Positions 1-5,539 of a DNA stretch of 6,666 bases are shown here, piece by piece. Under the pieces are notes generated by a model, which was not told the origin of the DNA, made no database searches, and saw only the letters and a program-made list of their open reading frames with translations. The translations under genes and the position numbers were made by a program. Each line of letters starts with the position of its first letter. The stretch's first letter is position 1. The stretch comes from an uncultured Eubacteriales bacterium (GTDB lineage: Bacteria > Bacillota > Clostridia > Oscillospirales > Ruminococcaceae): NCBI GenBank assembly GCA_902493155.1, contig CABUOE010000124.1:1-6666 (forward strand). Reading direction: 5' to 3'.

Positions 1-3
1 CAT

Positions 4-48
4 AAGCACCATGGGGGGCAGAGAGCCTCTGTGGTGCTTTTTCTTTTT
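4..48 (+). terminator. Intrinsic terminator of an off-window gene
   Basis: The outer stem AAGCACCA (4-11) pairs with TGGTGCTT (32-39), and an inner stem GGGGC (15-19) pairs with GCCTC (25-29) with one G-U. A T-rich tail (38-48) follows directly. This is the classic rho-independent form for rightward transcription and probably ends a gene lying left of the window. Confidence 0.8.
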
Positions 49-365
49 GTGCGGGTAAGTTCTCTCCTGGCTCGCACGGAAACGGAGCGCAGGCGACGGT
101 TTTCTGGCGGCTGTGGGGTGGTAGAACAATCAGTCCAAAGTCTGGTTTCATAATGTTCATCAGAACGGATGGCCTGGTCAAAACGAATCTATGCCAAGGC
201 ATACCGATTTCTCAGCAGAGCGCAGTCGTCCCAACAGATAGGTTCAGAACGTCTGCAGGGCCTTGTGACAACTGCCAGCTTGTCTTTTTGGCTACCCGGT
301 TGTCTCAGCAAACTCTCCTGTAACCAAAACCAGAGACTTGGGCTATTCGGCTTTGATAAAAGCAG
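49..365. other. Stretch without a supportable gene
   Basis: No frame here has both a ribosome binding site and a recognisable product. The plus-strand frame at 169-393 is Ser/Leu/Gln-rich and lacks a Shine-Dalgarno site. On the minus strand an open frame runs from about 185 to the left window edge and reads rather naturally (it includes AIRSDEHYETRLW), but it has no start. A second short open run joins it only if one T of a TTTT tract near 180-183 is removed. The region may hold remains of a leftward gene, but I cannot name one. Confidence 0.4.
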
Positions 366-394
366 TTCACAAAGCGGACTTCCCATTGTATAAT
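366..394 (+). promoter_or_regulatory. Sigma-A promoter for the YolD-stub/SLOG unit
   Basis: A -35 box TTCACA (366-371) is separated by exactly 17 bases from a perfect -10 box TATAAT (389-394). The predicted transcription start is near 401, about 40 bases upstream of the first small ORF. This is the only strong promoter upstream of the 510-1284 genes, so they are probably co-transcribed. Confidence 0.75.
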
Positions 395-440
395 AGTGAC
401 ATACATTTGAGTTTCGCAGGACTGATATCAGGTGGAGCAG

Positions 441-476
441 ATGGGCAAGAATCGGATGAGCCGCAGGGAAGCGTGA
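441..476 (+). pseudogene. 12-codon stub resembling the start of a YolD-like protein
   Basis: The sequence encodes MGKNRMSRREA and then TGA. GGTGGAG (431-437) lies a few bases upstream as a possible ribosome binding site. From memory, YolD-like proteins have a conserved early segment of the form RMSREARAAQF, which this stub matches until the stop. YolD-like genes often sit beside Y-family DNA polymerase genes. The downstream gene is in the same frame after the TGA, with about 11 intervening sense codons. I infer either a remnant of a yolD-like gene that lost its body by deletion, or a short upstream ORF now coupling translation to the next gene. The match is short, so chance resemblance is possible. 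Confidence 0.4.
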
Positions 477-509
477 GCAAGGAAAATCACAACGACCACA
501 AATATAATC

Positions 510-761
510 TTGGCAGAACGGAAAAATATCGATGTCGTTGCCGATTTCTCTCCTGAAGGTATTCTGACCCCTCAGACGGTCATCTGGGACACAGGTCAGA
601 AATTTGACATCACCTGCATCTCAGAAGTATTGCCGCGTAAATACTCAAAGACCGGCGGCGTTGGGGTACGCTATACCTGCCAGATAGGAAGAGCCAAAAC
701 ATACTTGTACTATGAGGTAGACAAGTGGTTCGTCGAAGCAAAGGAGGGTCACTGTGAATAG
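510..761 (+). CDS. Small conserved hypothetical protein (about 83 aa)
   Basis: The 83-residue product is soluble, with no signal peptide or membrane segment. It looks like a compact beta-rich domain: PQTVIWDTGQKFDI (about 22-35), then GGVGVRYTCQIG (about 50-61), then a C-terminal YLYYEVDKWFVEAK. I recall similar small proteins in Clostridia, with the pattern of Trp-Asp-Gly-Lys-Phe followed by GG-G-RYTC and a terminal WFVE, but no function is known to me. The start is weak: the only in-frame initiator is TTG at 510, and the nearest purine-rich site (AAGGAAA, 479-485) is too far away. Translation may depend on coupling to the stub ending at 476. The stop lies 8 nt inside the next gene, so the two are translationally linked. 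The neighbouring YolD-like stub hints at an ancestral DNA-damage-type operon, which is inference. Confidence 0.7.
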   Translation: MAERKNIDVVADFSPEGILTPQTVIWDTGQKFDITCISEVLPRKYSKTGGVGVRYTCQIGRAKTYLYYEVDKWFVEAKEGHCE

Positions 762-1284
762 CAAGTATCGAGAGCAGACCTGCTGCTTTGTCGGGCACAA
801 GGATATCCCACAGGGAGAACAGCTCAAAATATTAGCCAGGGTAGAGCATCGGCTCATTCCACTCATCCAGCAGGGAGTCACCTACTTTGGCGTTGGAGGC
901 TCTTTAGGGTTCGATGCCCTCATGGCAGATATGCTGGTTTCCCTGAAAGCTGCACATCCCCGTATTCGTATCATTGAGGTTCTGCCTTTTGAGGGATACC
1001 GTTCCAAATGGAGCTTAGAACAGCAGCGGCACGCAGAGAAGATAGATAAGCAGGTGGACAAGATAGTCTACATAGCAAAAGAGCCAAGCAGGGGAGTATA
1101 TCTTTTAAGAGACCGGCATTTAGTGGATTGTTCTGCCTATTGCATCTCCTATTGTACTAGAAATACTGGAGGCACAGCATATACGGTAAAATACGCTCTG
1201 GAACATGGCGTAACGGTGTATAACGCTTCCAGTTTCGATGTGAGCGCCTTGCTTCAGGCCCGACCGCTTGGGAAATACGGATGA
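754..1284 (+). CDS. SLOG-family (DUF1273/YpsA-like) protein
   Basis: The 176-residue protein is a single Rossmann-like SLOG domain. It starts with CCFVGHKDIP (10-19), comparable to the C-F-T-G-H-R start common in this family. The glycine-rich nucleotide-binding segment GVGGSLGFDALMAD (46-59) follows; the family form is roughly GGALGxDxxAAE. Then come a charged helix, RDRHLVDCS (119-127), and NTGGTAYTVKYA (137-148) before a last strand. SLOG proteins are thought to bind nucleotides or nucleotide-derived ligands and appear in stress and conflict contexts; the ligand here is unknown. The start is GTG at 754, supported by AAGGAGGG (741-748) five bases upstream. It overlaps the preceding gene by 8 nt and is followed at once by a terminator hairpin, making it the last gene of the unit. 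Family assignment is strong; the biological role is open. Confidence 0.88.
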   Translation: MNSKYREQTCCFVGHKDIPQGEQLKILARVEHRLIPLIQQGVTYFGVGGSLGFDALMADMLVSLKAAHPRIRIIEVLPFEGYRSKWSLEQQRHAEKIDKQVDKIVYIAKEPSRGVYLLRDRHLVDCSAYCISYCTRNTGGTAYTVKYALEHGVTVYNASSFDVSALLQARPLGKYG

Positions 1285-1287
1285 AAA

Positions 1288-1325
1288 GGCCCCTGCCAAA
1301 TACGGCAGAGGCCATTCTATTTTAT
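1288..1325. terminator. Bidirectional terminator between convergent genes
   Basis: GGCCCCTGCC (1288-1297) pairs with GGCAGAGGCC (1304-1313), with one internal C-A mismatch. The loop is six bases. On the plus strand a TTCTATTTTATTT tract follows. On the minus strand the hairpin is followed by a short CTTTTC. It sits 3 bases after the SLOG gene stop and about 30 bases after the end of the leftward regulator gene, so it can serve both. Confidence 0.8.
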
Positions 1326-1343
1326 TTGTGTCGGCAAACAGAG

Positions 1344-2375
1344 TCATGCGCTTTCTCCTTCTGCCCCACAAATAGCTGCAGCTTTAACGGTATCTACATT
1401 TAACAGCTCAGCAGCCTTCGATACGCTAATTTCATTATCAGTATAAGCGCGACAGACAATTTGCTCCAACCGAATAGGATATTCTCTGATATCGGTAGTA
1501 TCTTGTGGGTATTCCTTGGCATTAAGGATAATATCATAAGTGCGCTGACTAATGATTTCCTCCTGCCTTGCACGAAAAACAATGCACTGCTCAGAAACTC
1601 CATATTCATTCTGGACATACACGATTTCCTTAAAACTGATAAACGGTCGTTTGCTACCAACTTCTCGTTTCAAATCTTCGCTGGGCAATAAAAACCGTCC
1701 TGCAATATCGTCAATCTGCCGCTCAGTAGCATTGGTAAAGAGCAAATGTGCGAATTCATGTGCAAGGGTAAAGCGCTGACGGCCATAGACCATACTTTCA
1801 TTTACAGCGATGATAGGGAAGCCCTTATTGGAGAGTCCATTATACCCCGAGAAGTTCTTGGTAGATACACCCATGTCACGCTGTTCGACCAGAACGACAT
1901 AGATGCCCTTGTTTTCGAGTACGCTGGTAAGATTGCCAACGGGCCCGGTCGGAGCCAGGCCAAGAACGCTGCGCATATAGGAAGCGGACCGGTTTGCATC
2001 CTCAAAAACAGGAATTTTCTCTTTGGGTAGAGTGTTGGCGTCACAAACGGTATTGGCGCACAAACAGGCATCGTAATAGCGCTGTGCAGCGTAGCGAATC
2101 TGAGCAACGATAGCATCCTGCTGAGATGCGGCTAGGTTGTCCGACTTACGGAAAGAGCCATTAAAAACAGTAACTCCCTCATTGTACGCCATGAATTTAC
2201 CAAGAGTAACATCCAGCGCTTTACAAATTTTCTTGATGGTTGCAATGTCCGGACGGCGTTTACCATTCTCAAAATGGGAAATGCTCATTTTACTGACATC
2301 GATTGCGTCAGCCAACCATTGCTGAGTAACGCCTTTTTGAGAACGATAATAGGTGATGTTTTTGCTGATATCCAT
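1344..2375 (-). CDS. XRE-type HTH regulator fused to ImmA/IrrE-type metallopeptidase
   Basis: The 343-residue protein has an N-terminal XRE/Cro-CI helix-turn-helix at about residues 6-61, with TQQWLADAIDVSKMSISHFENGKRRP as its core (here split as TQQWLADAI, 17-25, and SKMSISHFENGKRRP, 28-42). A linker leads to an ImmA/IrrE-like (COG2856) domain from about 120. Its zinc motif HEFAH (206-210) supplies two His ligands and the catalytic Glu. E218, 13 residues before a conserved-looking AGRFLLP segment ending at P231, is the likely third ligand. A C-terminal region of about 80 residues may be a second small helical domain. In this family a protease domain is linked to repressor inactivation, as with ImmA cleaving ImmR in ICEBs1; whether this protein cleaves itself or a partner is unknown. 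The ATG at 2375 is set by AAGGAGG (complement of 2383-2389) 7 bases upstream. It is divergent from the phosphoesterase gene and probably autoregulates through the dyad over its promoter. Confidence 0.92.
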   Translation of the reverse strand: MDISKNITYYRSQKGVTQQWLADAIDVSKMSISHFENGKRRPDIATIKKICKALDVTLGKFMAYNEGVTVFNGSFRKSDNLAASQQDAIVAQIRYAAQRYYDACLCANTVCDANTLPKEKIPVFEDANRSASYMRSVLGLAPTGPVGNLTSVLENKGIYVVLVEQRDMGVSTKNFSGYNGLSNKGFPIIAVNESMVYGRQRFTLAHEFAHLLFTNATERQIDDIAGRFLLPSEDLKREVGSKRPFISFKEIVYVQNEYGVSEQCIVFRARQEEIISQRTYDIILNAKEYPQDTTDIREYPIRLEQIVCRAYTDNEISVSKAAELLNVDTVKAAAICGAEGESA

Positions 2376-2394
2376 CGCCTTTCCTCCTTTCTGC

Positions 2395-2432
2395 TGTTTA
2401 CATTATACGCTAAAACACTGCACTTGTAAACA
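2395..2432. promoter_or_regulatory. Operator-like dyad TGTTTACA...TGTAAACA
   Basis: TGTTTACA (2395-2402) and TGTAAACA (2425-2432) are perfect 8-base inverted copies separated by 22 bases. One arm abuts the -10 box and transcription start, and the other covers the -35 box of the regulator gene. A related element TAAAACACT (2411-2419) lies 15 bases from GTAAACACT (2426-2434). The geometry fits autorepression by an XRE-type protein; that the adjacent regulator binds here is inference. Confidence 0.6.
2402..2430 (-). promoter_or_regulatory. Promoter of the HTH-metallopeptidase gene
   Basis: Read on the minus strand, TTTACA (2430-2425) and TATAAT (2407-2402) are separated by exactly 17 bases (2408-2424). 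The predicted start is near 2395, about 20 bases upstream of the ATG. Both boxes are embedded in the flanking inverted repeat, which makes repression by occlusion plausible. Confidence 0.8.
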
Positions 2433-2554
2433 CTATGGCTTGCAAAAATTCTCTATAATTTCAATAATTTCTGGCACGATGCAAACTATGAGGGAGATTT
2501 CCTGGCGTTTGGAAAAAGCACCCCTATGACTTTGAGCTTTGCCGCACAAAAAGC

Positions 2555-2589
2555 GAGCCTCCGCTGCTTGGCGGGGGCTCTTCTTGTAT
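2555..2589. terminator. Orphan intrinsic terminator
   Basis: GAGCCTCCGC (2555-2564) and GCGGGGGCTC (2571-2580) form a 10-bp stem with one T-G pair and a TGCTTG loop. TTCTTGTATT follows on the plus strand, and TTTTT lies just beyond the stem on the minus strand. No recognisable gene ends here, so it may close a short untranslated transcript begun within 2460-2550, or be left over from a lost gene. Confidence 0.7.
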
Positions 2590-2599
2590 TCTCAAAAAC

Positions 2600-2632
2600 G
2601 TTGAATTCAATTTCACTGAATTCCGATTCAAC
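2600..2632. repeat. Imperfect 33-bp palindrome
   Basis: GTTGAAT (2600-2606) and ATTCAAC (2626-2632) are perfect inverted arms. The inner bases extend the symmetry so that 11 of 15 positions match around a 3-base centre at 2615-2617. Two GAATTC sequences lie inside it. It lacks a T-run and is not a terminator. It could be a protein-binding site or a simple hairpin. Confidence 0.45.
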
Positions 2633-2711
2633 ATTATTTGGCGTGGCTCAGCTTGGCCCGGCAGCACGATGCCATGGCGGCCGAACACAATGATTCTCCA
2701 GAACGGAATTC

Positions 2712-2739
2712 TCGACGTTCGGTGCGAATCGTATATAAT
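2712..2739 (+). promoter_or_regulatory. Promoter of the metallophosphoesterase gene
   Basis: The -10 box TATAAT (2734-2739) is perfect. The best -35 candidate is TCGACG (2712-2717), four of six matches with a 16-base spacer. The predicted start is near 2746. A weak -35 box would suit a regulated promoter. Confidence 0.6.
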
Positions 2740-2746
2740 CTAAATA

Positions 2747-2754
2747 GTAAACAC
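2747..2754. promoter_or_regulatory. GTAAACAC site shared with the regulator's operator
   Basis: GTAAACAC (2747-2754) is identical to 2426-2433, inside the dyad of the divergent regulator gene. It lies at the predicted transcription start of the phosphoesterase gene, where a bound repressor would block transcription. Only one arm is evident here, so the case is suggestive only. Confidence 0.4.
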
Positions 2755-2775
2755 AAAAAAGAGAGGTGAAGAGCC

Positions 2776-3501
2776 ATGAAGGTCTTAGTCATTCCAGATT
2801 GCCATTTGAAACCCTGGATGTTTGCGCAGGCAGATGCCATCGTGAAGAAGGGCATTGCGGACAAGGCCGTCTGCCTTATGGACTTGGCAGATGATTTCGG
2901 GGTACATGGTGATGCACAGTATCTGGAGACCTATGAAACCGCAATCACGTTTGCCAAGGAACATCCAGATACTCTCTGGTGCTACGGGAACCATGACCTG
3001 AGCTACATTTGGGGAGAGCCGGAAACCGGATTCCATCCGGAAAAGAGAGGACTCGTGTGTCAAGAAATTAAAAAGTTGACAAATGCCTTGCCAAAGAAAA
3101 GCCAAATTGCCTATATCCACAAAATCGATAAAACGCTTTTCATGCACGGCGGCGTTTCCAACTACTTTGTTGAGTCTCAAATCGCGCCACAGAATCGCAA
3201 GAACATCATTGCTGCTATCAGGGCCATTAACCAGATGGGCAGCGACGCAATGTGGACAATGGACTCTCCTATCTGGTATCGACCGCAGCTTTCTCTGGAT
3301 TCGGACGCAAAGCAGCTGTATCGCGGCAGGAAATATCTGCAAGTGGTAGGGCATACGCCAGTCAAAGAAGTGTATCTGGAAGGTGGAGTGCTCTCCTGTG
3401 ATACTTTCTCGACCTATCGTGACGGGACTCCGTACGGGTCGCAGTCTTTCTGTATTGTGGATACCGTTACCTGGGAATTTGAGACGGTCAAAGTTGCATA
3501 A
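2776..3501 (+). CDS. Calcineurin-like (PPP-like) metallophosphoesterase
   Basis: The 241-residue cytosolic protein carries the ordered metal-ligand motifs of the calcineurin-like phosphoesterase fold. These are DCH (D8 and H10), an aspartate-rich DLADD (36-40) in place of the usual GDxxDRG, GNHD (71-74), HGG (124-126) and GHTP (192-195). PIWYRP (165-170), just before the last motif, resembles the W-x-R phosphate-contacting segment of PPP-type protein phosphatases. The likely chemistry is two-metal hydrolysis of a phosphoester; the substrate (phosphoprotein, dinucleotide or other) cannot be told. The second motif is unusual because the Gly and Arg of GDxxDRG are absent. Length suits a single-domain enzyme. 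The ATG at 2776 follows GAGAGG (2761-2766). The gene is divergent from the HTH-protease regulator and followed after 82 nt by a HipA-like kinase. Confidence 0.88.
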   Translation: MKVLVIPDCHLKPWMFAQADAIVKKGIADKAVCLMDLADDFGVHGDAQYLETYETAITFAKEHPDTLWCYGNHDLSYIWGEPETGFHPEKRGLVCQEIKKLTNALPKKSQIAYIHKIDKTLFMHGGVSNYFVESQIAPQNRKNIIAAIRAINQMGSDAMWTMDSPIWYRPQLSLDSDAKQLYRGRKYLQVVGHTPVKEVYLEGGVLSCDTFSTYRDGTPYGSQSFCIVDTVTWEFETVKVA

Positions 3502-3519
3502 GTGCTGCTAAAACAAACA

Positions 3520-3548
3520 TTGAGAGGAACAGCGCTATATGCTATAAT
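3520..3548 (+). promoter_or_regulatory. Promoter of the HipA-like kinase gene
   Basis: TTGAGA (3520-3525) and TATAAT (3543-3548) are separated by exactly 17 bases, five of six and six of six consensus matches. It lies in the 82-nt gap after the phosphoesterase stop. The kinase can therefore be expressed on its own, although no terminator separates the two genes, so read-through is also expected. Confidence 0.78.
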
Positions 3549-3583
3549 ATTCCTATAAATTATTTGTGAAAGGAGGGCGCTTT

Positions 3584-4714
3584 ATGGATTTGGTGCTGAA
3601 ACAATTCGATGATATCCTGCTCCATTTTACAGCCGAACGAACCATTGACGGTATTGACGTTGCCATTACCTCAACAAACAAAGATAAAGCGACGTACCTA
3701 CCCCTTGGTATGAAGTCCACCAACGAATCATTGACCCGTTGGCTGCGGCACCGGACGATTCCTGCAAACAGAGCTTATGCTCAGAATTTCCTATCAAAAA
3801 ATGGCTTGAGCGAGAATGATTTCATCGGTATCCTACAAATCTGCAAAGGACTCTCCCTAACCGATTGCTATTGGGTCACTTATCCGGATGACCCAAAGAC
3901 TTTCGCGCAGGTAAACCTTTTCGACAATCGATTCAGTCAAGTGCTATCGCAAATTGCTTTTACAGGTTATGGCAGTTCTCCTGCATCGAAATTCCGGTCC
4001 TCTCCTGAATTCACAACGAATGGTATGCTACCAAAAGCATGGCGTAGAAAAGACGGTAAAGTTCTGCTTTACAAGGGCGGGACAAGCGGTTTTGCCAATA
4101 CTGGCAAAGAACCCTACTCTGAGTTCTATGCCGCACAGGTAGCTGAGGCAATGGGAATTGACCATATCTCTTATGGACTTTCCAAGTGGAAAGGAATGCT
4201 TTGCTCCACCTGTGAGCTGTTCACGAGCAAAGATATTTCCTTCGTTCCGGCATCCACGCTTATTGAAACCTCCAAGATTTCCCAAATTGTTGCCTGGTAT
4301 GACGCTCACGGTTGGAAAGATGACCTAGCAGATATGCTGGTTCTGGATGCTGTGATTCGAAATACGGACCGACATCTTGGTAACTTCGGCTTCCTGGTAG
4401 ATAACCACACAAATCAATTGCTAAAGCCTGCGCCCATCTTCGATAATGGGTTGTCTTTGTACTGTTATGTTATGGATGATGACTTGAACAATCTCTCCGA
4501 GCAGGAAAAGACATTGTCTCCAGCTCTGTATGCAAACTTCGATGAAGTCGCTTGTCATGTTATGGGACCCAAACAGAAACAGGAGCTGCGGCATTTGCTG
4601 ACTTTCAAGTTCAAAAAGCATAGTCGGTATAATCTCGGTGATGAGCGGCTCAAGATGCTGGAACATGCAGTTCAGGAAAAGGCCAGATTCTTGTTGGAAG
4701 CTGCACAGCAATAA
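3584..4714 (+). CDS. HipA-like protein kinase
   Basis: The 376-residue protein has an N-terminal region of about 110 residues, including SLTRWLRHRTIPANRA (49-64) and ICKGLSLTDCYWV (86-98). A HipA-type kinase domain follows. VLLYKGGTSG (160-169) holds the likely ATP-contacting Lys164, and EPYSEFYAAQVAEAMG (176-191) is the following helix. NTDRHLGNFG (260-269) is the catalytic loop with D262 and N267, and PIFDNG (284-289) supplies the metal-binding D287. HipA-family kinases phosphorylate Ser/Thr of proteins, and E. coli HipA is a toxin paired with the HTH antitoxin HipB. No separate HipB-like gene is adjacent, and the N-terminus differs from classical HipA, so a toxin role is not shown. The start is ATG 3584 because AAAGGAGGG (3569-3577) sits 6 bases upstream. 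The longer frame from GTG 3566 would translate that site. Confidence 0.88.
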   Translation: MDLVLKQFDDILLHFTAERTIDGIDVAITSTNKDKATYLPLGMKSTNESLTRWLRHRTIPANRAYAQNFLSKNGLSENDFIGILQICKGLSLTDCYWVTYPDDPKTFAQVNLFDNRFSQVLSQIAFTGYGSSPASKFRSSPEFTTNGMLPKAWRRKDGKVLLYKGGTSGFANTGKEPYSEFYAAQVAEAMGIDHISYGLSKWKGMLCSTCELFTSKDISFVPASTLIETSKISQIVAWYDAHGWKDDLADMLVLDAVIRNTDRHLGNFGFLVDNHTNQLLKPAPIFDNGLSLYCYVMDDDLNNLSEQEKTLSPALYANFDEVACHVMGPKQKQELRHLLTFKFKKHSRYNLGDERLKMLEHAVQEKARFLLEAAQQ

Positions 4715-4748
4715 AAAGCAAATATTAAATAACAGAAACGCAGCTTAA

Positions 4749-5364
4749 AGAGAAAGGCTGCCATATAATGACGATGTCACAGAATTCACGGTAAAGGTTG
4801 ACCGCGAGGCGTTTGAGGGAAGCTGGGACGGCTTGTCAGCACTCACCTACGCTTTTGCGGCGCAGCATACCAGTATTACAGTGGCGTATCGGACCCGCGT
4901 GTTGTGGTCAACTATATCGATGCCGATACCGGAGGAAAGCGACAAAACCAAAACACGAGATTCAGCCCACGGATATTGTGCTGTTCGACAATGATGCCTG
5001 CAGCATGGTCGTTTGCGGATTTTATTCTGATAGTTTCATGGGCTACACAGCAAAAGCCTACTACGAAAACAAAACCAACGACCGTATCGATATCATTTTG
5101 GATAAAGGCTCCATCAATGGCTTTGAGTGTACCCCGGGAGGAACAACATTGCTGGAACCACATTCTAATGCCTACGTGGATATCCGTTGGCAGGAATATG
5201 CCGAAACCTACGCAGAAAATGGCAACGACCCAACATCCATCACAGAAATTGTAATGCCAGTTTTTGTGAGAAAAGACACAGGGAACAATACGGTATACAT
5301 TGATGCCACTTATTCTATTGACCCGCAGGCAAGAACTGCAACGCCGATAGTGAACCCCCAATGA
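4749..5364 (+). pseudogene. Decayed gene for a possibly surface-associated protein
   Basis: Three consecutive stretches in different frames read like one protein. Frame 3 from 4749 gives EFTVKVDREAFEGSWDG. Frame 2 from about 4859 gives YYSGVSDPRVVVNYIDADTG. Frame 1 from about 4939 to the stop at 5362-5364 gives KPKHEIQPTDIVLFDND and then about 130 clean residues. Both transitions go in the same direction, consistent with two single-base losses near 4845-4865 and 4930-4945. A stop at 4746-4748 and no start or ribosome binding site precede it, so the N-terminus is also missing. The last segment, with SDSFMGYTAKAYYENKT and INGFECTPGG, resembles a beta-rich domain I recall from Clostridial surface or lipoproteins, which is a weak assignment. 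A TTG at 4798 extends the last frame but adds about 45 Arg/Cys-rich residues that look out of frame. It lies 34 nt after the kinase gene with no terminator between. Confidence 0.65.
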
Positions 5365-5389
5365 TAGTCGCATGATTTTCCGAAACCAA

Positions 5390-5488
5390 AAAACTTCTGG
5401 AATAGCAGCAAAACTTTTCTGAGGTCAGAAAACTTTTGGCATTTTTGGAAAAAGTTTTCTGGAATGGGAAAACTCTCCGGCTTTTTGG
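5390..5488. repeat. Degenerate tandem array, about 20-nt period
   Basis: Five units begin at 5390, 5410, 5429, 5449 and 5469, with spacings of 20, 19, 20 and 20 bases. Each opens with AAAACT or the related AAAAAG, and several end in TTTTTGG or CTGGAATGG. The third and fifth units match at about 15 of 20 positions. AAAACTTTT (5429-5437) and AAAAGTTTT (5450-5458) form a perfect 9-base inverted repeat, and TTTTCTG (5415-5421) pairs with CAGAAAA (5426-5432). It lies between the pseudogene stop and the terminator, in non-coding DNA. Confidence 0.55.
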
Positions 5489-5499
5489 AATGAAAAAAT

Positions 5500-5539
5500 A
5501 AAAGCGCTCACCATTTTTCGGTGGGCGCTTTTCTTTATT
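5500..5539. terminator. Strong bidirectional terminator
   Basis: AAAAGCGCTCACC (5500-5512) and GGTGGGCGCTTTT (5520-5532) form a 13-bp stem with one T-G pair around an ATTTTTC loop. TTTTCTTTATT (5529-5539) forms the tail on the plus strand, and an A-rich tract (5493-5503) forms it on the minus strand. It ends the leftward gene that stops at 5535 and any read-through from the kinase/pseudogene side. Confidence 0.88.

Larger units (their letters stand above)
2435..2710. other. Divergent intergenic region without a supportable gene
   Basis: Apart from the promoters, operator-like repeats, terminator and palindrome listed separately, no gene is supported here. A plus-strand TATAAT lies at 2454-2459, but no acceptable -35 box precedes it. 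Two plus-strand frames stay open without a good start. One is around 2430-2692. The other starts at TTG 2638, ends at TGA 2767-2769 and reads LAWLSLARQHDAMAAEHNDS at its beginning. The second covers the phosphoesterase promoter, so it is more likely a gene relic than a working gene. Confidence 0.4.

Noticed and set aside
155..166. GTTC-N4-GAAC palindrome as a possible SOS box
   Set aside because: The Gram-positive LexA/DinR box is GAAC-N4-GTTC, the opposite arrangement, and no gene starts close by.
267..289. GACAA/TTGTC hairpin followed by TTTTT
   Set aside because: A 5-bp AT-rich stem with an 8-base loop is too weak to call a terminator, and no gene ends before it.
169..393. Plus-strand ORF of 74 codons
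   Set aside because: It has no ribosome binding site, has low-complexity Ser/Gln/Leu composition, and runs through the promoter at 366-394.
2701..2720. GAACG...CGTTC inverted repeat as a possible LexA box
   Set aside because: The GAAC and GTTC halves are 12 bases apart instead of 4, so it does not fit the known box.
2785..3354. 189-codon minus-strand ORF
   Set aside because: It lies wholly antisense to the phosphoesterase, whose motifs D-x-H, GNHD, HGG and GHTP are all in order. The antisense reading has no recognisable domain.
3566..3583. Upstream GTG start for the kinase gene
   Set aside because: The extension would translate the AAAGGAGGG ribosome binding site, which is ideally placed for ATG 3584.
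4740..4764. GCAGC/GCTGC hairpin after the kinase gene
   Set aside because: The stem is short and bulged and no T-run follows, so termination is not supported.
4912..5373. 153-codon minus-strand ORF
   Set aside because: It is Cys/Phe-rich and antisense to the clean C-terminal reading of the decayed gene, with no initiation signal.
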